NCBI GenBank assembly: GCA_031769625.1 | Contig: JAUIMM010000088.1 | Location: forward strand, 3,983,501 to 4,047,500 | DNA length: 64,000 nt | Direction of reading: 5' to 3' | Source: Taudactylus pleione | Taxonomy: Eukaryota; Chordata; Amphibia; Anura; Myobatrachidae | Shown: piece after piece, positions 24,890-37,099 of the stretch | Numbering within the stretch: the first letter of the stretch is position 1 | Layout of the letters: each line of letters starts with the position of its first letter | Notes under the pieces: generated by a model | The model's input: only the letters and a program-made list of their open reading frames with translations | Database searches by the model: none | Told to the model about the DNA's origin: nothing | Translations under genes and position numbers: made by a program

Positions 24890-25236
24890 CCACAAGCTGT
24901 ACGATCAACCCGACCTGAAACCTGCTCGCAGAGTGACGTATTACTACTTCCGGGCTTCTATGTCACTCGCAGCAGATAATGTATGTACGCCCCTAAAACG
25001 CTGTGCGAACGCTGGGGCACACCTGCGCTTTTAGACCACCACCCCCATCAACACCCACAAACGACCTTTCCTGTCAATCAACTATCGGGAGTCACTTCCT
25101 GCTCGCAGGCCGTACAAGTGAAGGAATATGTCATCTCAAGGACTCGTACGCACAATGAAGTGCACGCATGCGTGGTCTGATAACATCGGATGCGTACGAG
25201 TGAGAGGCCGCTTGCGAGCGGCTCTGAATCAGGTCT
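24890..25236. mobile_element. GGGCCTGATTCAGA-family MITE, right part
   Basis: It ends gcggctctgaatcaggtc and has the family's CpG-rich GCTCGC/GCGAGC interior. The left end is degraded. Confidence 0.55.
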
Positions 25237-26880
25237 TATAAGTACAACATCCCCTCACTAGTGGATGGGGACTGCGCATTAATGTATGCAGGAGATATCT
25301 GTGAAAAAAAAAAAAACCATGTAGAGGAAAATACACCACCACAATATGAATAGTCTGATGTGTGGGAACTAGGCTGCCATGTAGAGAATCAAGGAAATGA
25401 AATTAAGAGGTTATAATTCTCCCATTTCCTCCATGACAACAGATACTAATAGAACGGTAACTAACCAGCTCATTTACTCCTGGATTGGGTTACCTACAGC
25501 TGAAATACTTTGGTGACGCATTTTGCAGAGACTGTTACGTTTAGACACTTCCCTCCAACTGATCTGGTTGTGTTGTGGCTATTGCGTTCTCTGCCATAAA
25601 GTGCCTCTGGCTCTATTGTGATGGTCTGGTCTTCTGTACTGTTTTTAGATTCTTGCCCATCTCAAGGCACTAGAAAATGTAATCCAAATATAGCTACAGT
25701 ATCAATAATCTTCTTCTCTGAAAAAGACTTATTTCTATAGTCAGCTGTAAGTATATGTAATATCTCAGACTCCACACTTTCAGATACAGAAATTACATTT
25801 CACTTAGCAAGTCCTCCGGCCAGCCTGCGAACGACCAAGCTTTTCCCAATGCCATGTTTAATCCCCTCTGCTGCTAGATCTTCCCCATCATTTTAATACT
25901 AGGAGGCAATAGAAAGTCGAAGACCGTGTATACATCAGAACAATATCGACACGATTTGCTGTATCGGAACGTCAAATCATGCAGATCGTCTAAATGCGCA
26001 CTCCTGCGGACGACATACGAGATCGTTTGATTAACCGTGCCGTGCGAGGTATTGTTCCGTCTTTCATTAAATCGTGTAGCTGTAGTGTGTGGTCAGTCTG
26101 TGATGGTCCGAGCGAGGAGAAATTGTCCCAACCATCTGCACGATTCACCTTCGTTCTAATGCGTACCTGGCCTAAGAACCCCCCAAGCTGGAAATCCACG
26201 GTTCTGCTGGCTAATCTATTGTTTCTGCATATTTACCATCATGTTTGAAGTTCTAAAGCCAGCATTGTTTAAATCGCATTATTAGCGTGTCGGCATGCCG
26301 TGTTCGGCCAAACAGTGTCCCCGTTCTCATTGTCGACATTATGATGGTCACATAAATGTTCCAAACCCTATGAAATTGTGCCCATGATGAATCATTGACT
26401 GTGGAGGAAAATAAATGAGCAGAGCTGCCCAGCATTCCCTCGGTGAGCGATGTTTGCTTGATTAGGCTTTTTGTCTGCCCACTTGACCCTCGTTATTCTA
26501 TGCTGCGGTAGTGAAACTGATAACTAGCAGGCTTTATTTCTCAGTTCTTTAGCCATCAATATGCAAGGTCCCGCCAGCAGAGTCCTATTGCACCTGTTGG
26601 GACTTCCTTCTGACAAGGGTATTAAACAAATAAGGGCATAGTTTCATCTTTTGCAACCTTACGTGTGCGAGGAGCTGAAGATGGCAGTAGCCCGCTGTAG
26701 CTTATTTGCTCAGGGCCAGCAACAGAAATCTCGGGCCTGGTACACTGATGTCTCTGGGGGCCCCTGCTTCTCACCACCACCCCCGATCCCGCACATCCCT
26801 CCCCTGCATGTGTAATATGTGAAGCGTGATATGTCACTTGAAAGATATGCCAGCCTTTATATAAAGTAAAAATACACTAT
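25237..26880. other. intergenic, fragments of a cacacacgat-type MITE only
   Basis: No gene was found. 25915-26175 is CpG-containing (cgatttgctgtatcgg, cgtgcgagg, tgcacgattca) and resembles the interior of the element at 30776-31133, without clear ends. Confidence 0.4.
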
Positions 26881-26989
26881 GACTTACCACACTGTCTCTC
26901 TGTCACAACAGATGCAGGCAGTAGTTCTTGTCTGCACTCTCTTGCAAGGTCTTCTTGATGACAGTGCTGTCAGGGGTAGGAGGGATGGT

Positions 26990-27260
26990 GTTTGCAGCCA
27001 GCCATCCTCAGTCCCTCATCACCTTCCTCAAATTCAGCCTCTCATCACCATCCTCAGCCCAGAAGCCCCCGTCACCTTCCTCTGCCCCCAGCCCCCGTCA
27101 CCTTCCTCTGCCCTCTTCACCTTCCTCCATCCCCTATCACCTTCTTCTGTCCCCAGTCCCCTTCACCTTCCGCTGCCCCTATTAGCTTTCCCCTTCTTTT
27201 GTCCCCATCACCTATTATCTTCCTTTGCCCCCAGCCCCTATCATCCCCTAAACTCCTCAA
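26990..27260. repeat. pyrimidine-rich imperfect minisatellite
   Basis: Repeated variants of 'ccccatcaccttcctctgcc'. Three overlapping Pro/Ser-rich frames here arise from the repeat. Confidence 0.7.
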
Positions 27261-28094
27261 GGTTGTTGCTAGGGTAGTCCAGTCTCTTCCAGGTCCCTAG
27301 CTCTAAGGGGAAATAAGCTCTACCTTGTTGCTAGATCTAAGTCCCCAGCGCCGCCTGCATGGCGGGCAGGGAAGACTTCCAGCGACGTGAACTATGACAT
27401 CACGCTGCCGCGTTTCTCACTAAAGGTCATGCCCGGCCCAGGTCGCAGCTGAGCCACCTGGAAGAGCCCAGTGCTGCCCGGGCCAGGCTACAAGGGAGGC
27501 GGAGCTGGGGCTGGTCGGCGGCTATGGGTCCCGATGGCTGAGGCTCCCTTTTGTGCCAGTCTGGTCCTCAGGGCCCCTCTGGACCTTGGGGCCTGGTACG
27601 GGTGTTCCCTTAGTCCCCCCCCTGTTGCCGGGCCTGTTTGGGCTACATATCGCATAGGCAATATGTATCTCATAGGAACCTTCCCCCGGTAATGGCTGCG
27701 TTGCATGTGTGGTCAGTAGACCGCGCATGCGCTGGAGTCCCCGGCACGGGAGTGAAGAGAACACTGACGCGGTCACTTCACTCCCAGCACATCGCGGGGA
27801 TAGGCTCCTTTCAGAGCTCCTATTCCCATGGGTGTTTGTTACATTCAGGTGGTAAGATTGCATCCTGCAATGCAATCATGGATGCTAATATCGCATTGTA
27901 AATACGATCATGAATAATCGGACTGTTAAGAGCTTACCTCATTGCAGAACTACACTTGTCGGTTATTATAACACTTAAAGATTCTCTCTCCATGTTGCGG
28001 GTTGTGTTGCTTCTGCTTCCACACAGCTATTTCTATGACATTTGTAACATCCTTGTGGCGCCGGCCCCATATATCCAGGGGACATCCAGAGAAC

Positions 28095-28780
28095 CCCAGT
28101 TTATTTTAGCAGCCAATGAGAGTCAGACAGACTCTCATTGGCTGCTGCGTCCACGGAGAGAGCCGGCTGGAGCTCACTTATGAGCTCCGCCTTCCGGCTC
28201 CCTCCACAGCAGGTGATGGGAGAGACATCGTGACGTCACTTCCATAGTGCACAGCGGGCCGGGAGGAGCAGACAGCGGCAATCGCGGCAGAATCGGCGAT
28301 TCAGGTAAGTTGTGGTTTTTTTTGTGTGTGTGTGTATATGTAAGGGGCACGGGCACTGACACTACATAGGGGGGTGCTACTGGGGGCACTGTAAAAGGGG
28401 GTGGCTGCTACTAGGGGCGCTGTATAGAGAGGGTGGGTGCTACTGGGGGGACTGTATAGGGGGGTGGTCCATTCTGGGAGCACTGAATAGGGGGACTACT
28501 ACTTGGGTCACTACATAAGGGGCACTGCATAGGGGGGACTACTACTGGGAGCACTGCATAGGAGGACTATTACTGGGGGCACTATATAAGGGGCACTGCA
28601 AAGGGGGGATTACTACTGGGGGCTCTATATAAGGGGCACTGCATAGGGGGGATTACTACTGGGGGCTCTATATAAGGGACACTTTTGGGAGCACTGCATA
28701 GGGGGGACTACTACTGGGGACACTATATAAGGGGCACTGCAAAGGGGCGACCACTACTGGGGGGAGGGGGGTCTTTAATA
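28095..28780 (+). repeat. hAT-linked minisatellite, third copy
   Basis: The leader 'cagacagactctcattggct...gagctcactt/catgagctccgccttcc' matches the interior of the hAT element at 46354-47195. It is followed (28345-28770) by about 35-bp units of the form 'ggggcactgcatagggggg' with 'actactactggggg'. TIRs were not found, so this copy is damaged or differently bounded. Confidence 0.6.
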
Positions 28781-29199
28781 AATCATGCTGGCTGCATTTA
28801 TTTGCCTGCTGTATTCATGTTTTTTAGTGATAGGGGTGTGTGTGTGTCTGTCTGTGTCAGTCAGTGTGTGTGTACCCCGTCAAAGGCCGAGTGATATATT
28901 TTAGTGTAGTGGTCCTAAATCCTGTGGAAGCTGTTTCTTTCTGTCCGACTGTTTATTTGTGGCTAGATGTTTTTTCATTGGTTCGGTAACCACGGATTGT
29001 GATACCCCCCTTTCAAAATCCTGCATTTGCCGCTGCCAGAAGCTGTAGCTCAGGAGTGATTTCCAGCCTCTGGCTGCTGCTGCGGGGAGGGAGCCGGGCA
29101 TCCCCTGGTAACAAAATCTCAGCGGGCACCCGGCAAATGGAGCCTCCCTGCGGCGCTGGGCTAAGGATGGTCGGAGGATGCGGGGAAGTGATCCACTTT

Positions 29200-29440
29200 A
29201 ACCCCTGCATAAGGGACACCACTATTGTCGGCATTATGTGCATTAGGGGCACTACTACTGTGGACATTGTGTATCATAACAAGAATAAAGGGACACTACT
29301 ATGTAGTGTAATGTGAATCAGGGGCACTATGTGCGGTGCTACTGTGGGGCGTAATTTGAATTGGGAATACTATTGTGTGACTACGCCCCTTTCTTTTGAG
29401 ACCACGCCCCTTTCTGGTGTGTACTGTCCCTTTATTGAAA
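29200..29440. repeat. related GGGGCACTACTACTG repeat patch
   Basis: A short run of variants of the minisatellite word 'aggggcactactactgtg', followed by 'cacgcccctttct'. The same order closes the 46354-47195 element. Confidence 0.5.
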
Positions 29441-30032
29441 AAGTGCCGAGGGGGAGGGGTGAGTTCCACCACCTCTCTAGGAGCACTGTAAGCACTGCAT
29501 ATACACATACATACATATATATATACACAGACACACATACATACAGTCATCACAGTCTTACACACTCACATACTGTCACCACAGTCTTACACATACATAG
29601 TCACACAATTGTCACAAATATACATACAGACAATAGTGTCCTCTCTCCCACTTACCTTACCCTCTGCAGCTCCTCCTCAGTTCTCCCATCCATGCTGCTC
29701 CTGGCCCAGTGTAGCCCCGCCCCCTACTCGGACTCCATAACTCCTCTCAATTTTTTTTCAGATAGCAGCGCTATACTAAACACTGCAGTTGCGATCAAAG
29801 GCTAGAAGGGAGGGGGGGGGTCTTTTGAGAGAGGATGGTCCCCTAAGAGTGGGGGGCTTGGGGGCACTTACACCTTGTGCCCCCCTCTAATCAGGATCTG
29901 GTATGCTTACTGTATAATTTTATTGTTTTGCTAGAGGTTGACTACCTGTTTTTTCAGCAGCTGCTTGGATAACCGACACATGACAGCGCCCTCTATACTA
30001 TAATTTTTATAGTGAACTTCGGATCCGGTATT

Positions 30033-30475
30033 GGGTCTGCTTCAGATATGTACGTAAATCCAATGGTTTACATACTTACTGTATCCGACGTTTGTGGGTC
30101 TGCGCATGACCCGTTCTGTGCATGTGCAGAATGAGTCCTGCATGTTAGCACACAGTGACCCCAAGCCGCAGCATGCTCGTCAGGCTGCGGCCATTTGGAA
30201 GCAACGCCGGACTGCGTTCCTGGAAATGGGGGTGTGTCAGGCCAGGCTGAGTAATCTTCAGCTTATGCAGCCTGGCCAAAGCAGCAACCTTCACGACCGA
30301 TAGTGGCGATGTGATCCTTAGCAGAGTCTACAGACGCTGCTCTCAGATCGCAGATGCATGCAGGAGGTGTCTGTTTCCTACAGACACCTCCTGCTGCATT
30401 TGCATGTTAGTTGGACGGTATTGCACAGCTGCTTTCTTGCGGCTTTGCAATACCGTCCACATCTGAATCAGGCCC
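30033..30475. mobile_element. GGGCCTGATTCAGA-family MITE
   Basis: The left end is gggtctgcttcagat and the right end atctgaatcaggccc. Internal inverted words gaggtgtctg...cagacacctc are clear. Confidence 0.6.
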
Positions 30476-30639
30476 ATAGTGTATGATTAATGCTTAGTAA
30501 AAACTTCTCTATGTGGGAATTAACATATTTCCATAATTCTTAATAATATAGGCAGTAAAGAGATATGTCTTGGGATGACGCTATCTGCTTTCTATACTTT
30601 GTTTACACTTCTTCATGCCTAGTAGACATCCGCCTGATC

Positions 30640-31308
30640 CGGTAGTCCCTCCTACATCTCTTATCCTCTCTACCTGCCTCACACCCCCCATGATTCCACC
30701 TTCCCGATTAGAATGTAAGCTACAACAAGCAGTGCCCTCCCTCCTCTTGTTTCAACCCTCCACCTCTAGCTCTAATGGTGCGTACACACTACACGATATG
30801 CTCCCTGAGCGATATCGTGTAGTGTGTCCCCGGCAGGCTGTGCTCACTGTCGTTCATGACATTGAGCACAGCCGCTGAACGATATCTTTAACGATATCAC
30901 TCAGCGCCGGGCTCTCTCCCCCATTCCCCAACATGCAGCAACCCGACGAGGTCGTCAGGTTGGCCTGCATGCTCAGGCGATGGGCAATGTCGGAAACGAC
31001 CAGCGGGAGTGCGCATCACTGGTCGTTTCCGACATAAAAGTGCACGATTTGTGCACGATTACTGAGCGACTGCACGATTACGATGTCGTAATCGTGCAGT
31101 CGCTCAGTAATATCGCCCAGTGTGTACCCACCATAACTCAGCCAATATGTCTAGACTGTAACTATGCCTATACTTATAATTATAGAATTATGTTAGTCTT
31201 TTTTACTTTGTATAACCTGTCGGTATCTTTTGCTATGTACGGTGTTCAAGAAATTTGTGGAACCTTATAAATAAATGCTGATAATAATAATAATAATAGT
31301 AATAATAC
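30640..31308 (+). repeat. L2-like tail split by a MITE, with (AAT)n
   Basis: 'ttagaatgtaagcta' upstream and 'ccttataaataaatgctg' downstream are the two parts of one L2-like tail. It is interrupted by the element at 30776-31133 and ends in an AAT microsatellite (31278-31308). Confidence 0.6.
30776..31133. mobile_element. Harbinger-type MITE, TAA TSD, TGGTGCGTACACAC ends
   Basis: It runs from tggtgcgtacacact to agtgtgtacccacca, with TAA on each side (30773-30775 and 31134-31136). The interior consists of nested hairpins, e.g. gtcgtttccgac and the pair cgtaatcgtgcagtcgctc/gagcgactgcacgattacg. Confidence 0.8.
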
Positions 31309-31799
31309 CTTAGAAATTGTACAAGATGAGAAAATAGTTTAGGATTAGCAATGACCAGGGCACTGAGGAGGAATACATCAACTGAACTCCTCCAACAGAT
31401 TACAATGTGCTAGAATATTCTCAGGAGTCACCATTAGAACAATTTCATGCCCATATCGATGAGTATTATGTGAATGTTTTTTTTTTTAAATCAATTTACT
31501 CGACTAATATTAGGAAAAAGTTGGGTTTGTTAATATGGTGCAAGGTGCCAACACTAAAAGATGATTGCTTCACCAGTCAAATATGCTAATAAAAATGATA
31601 TAACCACTAGTGGTCCTGTTCCTAGTCTGGTCAATTATGTTGCAATCCTAATAAAAATAAATAAAGTTGTGGAGAGATAGGGGCACATTTTATGTTCGCT
31701 TACATCATACTGTAAATTTTAGTTGACGGACAGACTTTAATTAAACAATTTAATAAATGAGGAATAACAACTAGTAGACACTGAGAAAGAATGATACAA

Positions 31800-34700
31800 C
31801 TTTTATTTTCCACGGATCTTATAGAATTTTGCTACATAGTTTATGTATATTTCTATGTGATTACAAGTTTTTTTTTTCCTTTTTATGAAGGTCAACATTG
31901 TACAATTGATAGTGATATGTTTGGTAGTGTACCTATAAGATTTTAAAAAGTTTAGGGTTTTTTATTTTTTTTGGAATGTACAGTGTATGAGGTAAAATTA
32001 AGGTTACCTTAAAAATTGTTGTATTTTTTTTTTTTAATTACCTTTTCACTGCAGAAATCTGCATCAAGACTCAGTGGCAAATACACTATTAAATGACATT
32101 TACTATCAAAAATAGGAATTCATCTTGAATTTTTGCTATGAAAAAACAGGTCACTTACGGATCATCTCCGGCATGACACTAACTTTAGACATTCAACCGT
32201 GTGGAAATTTCTGGGCAAATACACACAAACTCATTTATACTGGCCGAACATGGCACATACAGAAGGCTCTAGAAAAAAATATATTCATATCATATAGAAT
32301 TTTTTTCTGTTAGAACATATTAACCGTTACATAAAAAGGAGACAAAGAAAAATAAAAGTAAAAACAAAAAAAATATATATAAACACGTCACAATTCAAAA
32401 AGGACAGAGCATTGTTACCACTAGAAGACCTAAGTTTAAACATCTGCTGTAACAAAAAAAATTAAAAAAATCTACAAATACATTATTTGACACAAACAAT
32501 TACAATACATGCCCATTACTACTGTAGAAAGATTTCTTGAAAAGATCTTCATAGCACTAATTTACCGCTTCATTAAACCGATAGAAGTGCTTTTTGTCAT
32601 TAAAATGCTAATCCCAACAAAACTAAAATATTAGTGATTGACTACATTCTGACAAATGTTTTAAATTTAAAAAAAATAATAAAGAAAAACGAAAATGTGG
32701 GCAGGAATAGAGAGTAAGCACAATAAGATTTTTTCCTAAAATAGAGAATAAGTTTCATATAAGCTGACAGTTCATTGATCCCTGCACAGAGGCATTCAAT
32801 GCCATACTTCAATCTGGTCGTTCAAGAACTGACATACGCGAGCTCACAGAACAGGCGAGAACTGCAAAGTGCTTCAATGCAACACTGACTACATGCAATT
32901 TGGTACAGATTCTGGACAGACATCACATTAAACATTAGTTTGTTTTTATCTCCAAGAAATAAAGCAGCTTAAAAAAATTATATCTGGTGCAAATTACAAC
33001 ATCTTGCCTTTAGATTTTGGTGAGAGAGAGCAAAAATACAATAACAAAAAAACGTAAATGAAATCAGAGAGACAAACGGCTATGCTAAACAGCAGTGATG
33101 AGAAGAGAAGGGCAGCCGCCAAGGCAGAACGACTGTAAGAATAGTGGTAACCAGTCTACTTATATAGTATTTAGAGGAAAGTGCTGAGAAATACCTGAAT
33201 TTCCAAAGAATAATCTGAAGTCTTAACCCTTAAACCCCTCCCAGGAGACTATAAGACTAAGTGCCATAGGGAGCCCAGGCAAAGATGTGATGCAGAACGT
33301 TTTTGACATGATAGAAAAACAAACAAATGTAGTTGGGTCTTTCTGCTGCTTAAAATGAGGGTACTCCCTTTATTGGCAGGTGAGTTTTCCTTGGTAGCAT
33401 GCACTACCTTCTTGCAGCCTTTAGGTTTCACCAGTGGAGAACATTGTGTTTTTTACCTACCAGCCCCCTTCATAAAAAACATTACCAGCAGCATTTATGA
33501 AAACTGGTCTGCAGGCAAAAGGGGCTGTAACCCCTAGCAACCACATGTCTGCATTCATTCTGTAAACTAAATGGCAGTCAGATTGCCTGACAAATTTGCA
33601 CCAGTTATCAGAAAAGTCCTCCATGATAAAAGAGGACCAGTGAACCATGTGGAGAGGGACTTTTTTTTTTTTTTTTTTAATGAACTAGATACTACTAACT
33701 CATGTTAACGGCCTAGGAGGTAGATCAGCAGTGCATTATTGCTCCATCATCGGCCCTTTTTTTCTATGCCAAAGCTCTGCACCACCAGTGAGAATGCCGA
33801 GCTGCAGTAGGGAAGTAGGATAGGAAAGGCAGAGCGCTGCCCAACAGAGTATTAGGATAGGCTACCTAGCAACCACATGATCTCACTAGTGAAATCCAAC
33901 AGTCCAATAAAAAACAAACAGCTTGTACCCCTTGGTGACAGGTTCTCTTGTAACAACCCCAAAGAAAAGACTGTCATATATAGCCAAAACTTTTCACTGA
34001 TGTCTCTGCCTGTCATAGGAGTCCCTACTTCAATCAGCAGAAAGTTCCCTACAACACATTTTGTTTAACAAGCTGCATCTACCCCTTGCTGGTACCTCAA
34101 ACTAAAAAGCAAGTAAATGTAACCTGCTTAATCTTAAAAAGGACAACTCCTATACCCAGTAGTGGCTCCAGAGATGGGGCTTCGACGCAGTACAAAATTC
34201 AAATAGGGGAGCCACACCAACTGCCACACCAAACATTGCCAGCCGGGACTCACTGGCAGTTGGTGTGGCTCCTCTATTTGAATTTTGGATTGCGCTGCAG
34301 CCCCACCTCTGGAGCTGACACTGCCTATACCACATCTGCAAGGCTATATATCTACTGAAGGTTTTTAGTAGGTAAATTCCACCAGTTGTGCCATCTTGAT
34401 ATCTATAATAAACCTTTCAAACAATTAAAAGCTTGGTTTTCCTATTTCGTTTTCACAATTTATTGAGGAGTCTACTATTCTAGAAATTCCAGTTTTATTT
34501 ACTGCCTGAGTTGAACCTCCAAAGACGAATGACCGTATTCAGATTAGTTAATACCCTGATGCCCCCAGAAAGGGCAATGTACCAGGCTGCAACAGGGTAG
34601 AATTAAGACACAGTGGAGGTAGAATAACGCAAAGATCAACTTTCCTAGCACCCCCTTTCATAATTTTATTATTTTTTGCAGCACTTAAGGCCACCCTTAA

Positions 34701-35030
34701 TAAATCAATCTGTATATCATCCTTGCACAAATTCAATCGTGTGACCGTGGTATTGAGGAGCGTTGGATGTGTGTAAACATCACATCAGATAGCATTAGAG
34801 TCGAGGTCTTGTGCCTTCATTATTAGGACCATATAATGGTACTGTACAAGCATTGTGGCTGACAGAGGAAACAACACGACATACTACAGTAGTCTTGATG
34901 CTGTACTAGATGCCACCACATTCTTTAAAAGCGAGACAATTTGGGAACAAAAAGAAAGTTATTTTTCTGTATAAGATGTAAAGTAAAAAAATAAAGTATG
35001 GGGTTTAAGGTAAAGCTACACGGTTTCCTG
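31800..35030 (-). other. FNDC3A: probable FNDC3A 3' UTR
   Basis: Sequence downstream of the FNDC3A stop is AT-rich and mostly free of the dense MITEs seen elsewhere. Minus-strand AATAAA words occur (TTTATT on plus, for example near 31802). The true cleavage site is not determined. A 167-bp hAT MITE lies inside at 34157-34323. Confidence 0.35.
34157..34323. mobile_element. hAT MITE, perfect 8-bp TSD
   Basis: It begins CAGTAGTGGCTCCAGAG and ends CTCTGGAGCTGACACTG, flanked by exact 8-bp duplications CCTATACC (34149-34156 and 34324-34331). The interior is a long palindrome (ccaactgccacacc/ggcagttggtgtgg). Confidence 0.9.
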
Positions 35031-35345
35031 TCACTTTATGACAAAGTATTGGATAATGAAGGCAATTAGGATGGAGAAGGTAGCAAACAGCACGAGGATG
35101 ACGGCAGCACACTGCTCATCACTCAGCGTCCGTGGTGTCCTTGTGGGTTCAGTAATGTCTTTGCTGGTGTTGGACTGGGACTCAATCCTATGTGAGATGA
35201 AGAGGACTGTGGCACTGTAGGGACCAGTTAAGTCTTGAGGTCCGGCAGCATCTTGGCACTGGCGAATGGCACATACTCGGAATCGATATTCACAGTTTAA
35301 ATGGAGGGCAGAGCATCGGTGCAAAGTATTGGGTCCCTTGTATGC
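35031..35345 (-). CDS. FNDC3A: FNDC3A last coding exon (end of final FN3, TM, stop)
   Basis: The acceptor CTAG is at 35347-35346 and the exon is in phase 0 for 104 codons plus TGA. It opens with AYKGP and closes the last FN3 module (LNCEYRFRVCAIRQCQD). After a Ser/Thr-rich linker (TSKDITEPTRTPRTLS), DEQ leads into a hydrophobic segment (AAVILVLFATFSILIAFIIQ) and a four-residue tail FVIK. The C-terminal membrane anchor is characteristic of FNDC3 proteins. The exact ending is that of FNDC3A rather than FNDC3B. Confidence 0.95.
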   Translation of the reverse strand, partial: AYKGPNTLHRCSALHLNCEYRFRVCAIRQCQDAAGPQDLTGPYSATVLFISHRIESQSNTSKDITEPTRTPRTLSDEQCAAVILVLFATFSILIAFIIQYFVIK

Positions 35346-35744
35346 CTAGAATGGGAGAAGGGAAAATTATTACCGTTTAAATCACAATTTATTTTTTAAA
35401 GTAATGACACATTGTGCTCACTCACCCAATAAATGAAAGGTTTAAGTGTACACGTTACCAAATTGTATTAACATTTCCTCATGCACAAATATGTATTAAA
35501 AATGTATTAAAAATGTATTAAAAATTTATTAAAAATGGCTATGTATTAAGCTGAAGAATTATTGCAGATATGATGTCCTTTGGTTGATGTTAATTATATG
35601 TTTGACTAGTTACACAGCCCCTTTTTATTACCAGTCTTCATTCATTTACTTGTCTACATATAATCAACAGAACCATCAGATCATTTGTAATGGTCACAGC
35701 AGAAGGAGATGACTGTATTTATCTGTGTACTATGGTCATGAGGT

Positions 35745-36144
35745 GTAAGTCAACCCGATGGTTTGCACGTAACTTCGATGATGGCCAATCGGTGCATGTG
35801 AGATCGCTCGCAGTGGCCCCTAAGCCGCAGCATGTCAATCATATTTTGGACTAGGGCGGGGAGATGTCTGTAGGCATGCTGAGACCAGCTTCTGCGTCTT
35901 CCAGCGCATATTTCCTGACACTGTCAGAGAAGTTCCGGCGGTCATTCTGGTAAGTTTAGGCTTACTCAGATGGCCGATGGTGTTCTAATGCTGCATCTTT
36001 GGACACAGCACTTGGACCTGCAATGCCAGCAGTCTGCGTCTTTAGCTTTCAAAAGCCTCCTATGGCATTAGGAGTTTTTTGCATTGCTGTTGCCTCCAAA
36101 GACGCAGAAATGCTGCAAATAGTGTGCAACTCTCAATCAGGCCC
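35745..36144. mobile_element. GGGCCTGATTCAGA-family MITE, degraded
   Basis: The right end is tctcaatcaggccc. The interior resembles the copies at 30033 and 58887 (cgatggtttgcac, gatggccaatcgg). The left terminus is not recognisable. Confidence 0.5.
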
Positions 36145-36329
36145 TATGTCAGTGTGAAAAGAGGAACGGAGGCAAGTAGGAGGCCACAGGCTGAGGCAGG
36201 GGAGATAGCAGGGTCAGCCTACAGAATACTAATGTGGGGTTCCATTGGCACTGATCTGGGGAGACTGTGGTGACACACTGCTCCATATAAATAAGTTCAG
36301 AAATCCTACTTGTTCAATCTGGCGGTGAT

Positions 36330-37080
36330 ATGACATGTTGACATTTAGAATGCCGGTATTTATTATGTTGACAGCATAATGTCGACATGGTCAGATGTCA
36401 TTTAACATGTCAACATTCACAAAGTCAACAATGCAGAATAAATGCTATTTTAGCCGAAATCTAACTTTGGGCCTGATTCAGAGACGGACGCAATGGCGAT
36501 ATTTTTGCACAGCAAGCGAATGTTGCTAATGTGCCGCACTGCGCACGTGGTGCGATTGCACTGCAAGTACTCATGTAAACAGGAATCACTCAGAAAGTGA
36601 GTGACAGGTAGTCAGCATTTGGGGGTGGTTAGAAAAACACAGGCGTGCCTGACTTTTATGGGCGTGCATAATTTAGCCATTGCCATCGCTTTCAGAGTAT
36701 GAGAGCTCTCTGCCTGTCCTGGGAGCTGCAGTGTTTGTGGCTGCTCAGACCTGACTTACATGCTGCATGACTGCCCGATGTGCGTCCTTAGTACCAATGT
36801 TTATGTTGTTCTACGTCGTCGGATGGATATGAGAAGGCAGCAGTGGGCGTCCCTATGCTTAGCTGTGCTTTGGAAGGCATTAGCATATTTTTACAGCTGC
36901 GTTTCAGGCGTAATTGCAGCTGCGACTGCATTAGCGTAAATCTCTGAATCAGGTCCTCTAACAGCAACCTAACCCTATCCCTAAATTCATGTCAACATTC
37001 CGTGAACATTCTGAACATGTCGACATCCTGAATGTCGACATCCAGACCATGACGACATTATGGTGCAACATTTTGAATGA
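36330..37080. mobile_element. GTCGACAT-rich palindromic repeat with nested MITE
   Basis: Left (36330-36468) and right (36957-37080) parts contain inverted words such as atgtcgacatgg, catgtcaacatt and atgtcgacatcc. They are separated by the MITE at 36469-36956. A 'cctaaccctatcccta' remnant in the right part links it to the telomere-like family. Confidence 0.55.
36469..36956. mobile_element. GGGCCTGATTCAGA-family MITE, nested
   Basis: It runs from gggcctgattcagagac to tctctgaatcaggtcc. It has inserted into the GTCGACAT-rich element and splits it. Confidence 0.75.
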
Positions 37081-37099
37081 CTACAATCCATCTCCTATG

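Noticed and set aside
26928..27300. Three overlapping Pro/Ser-rich ORFs
   Set aside because: They arise from the pyrimidine-rich minisatellite and have no splice or start context.
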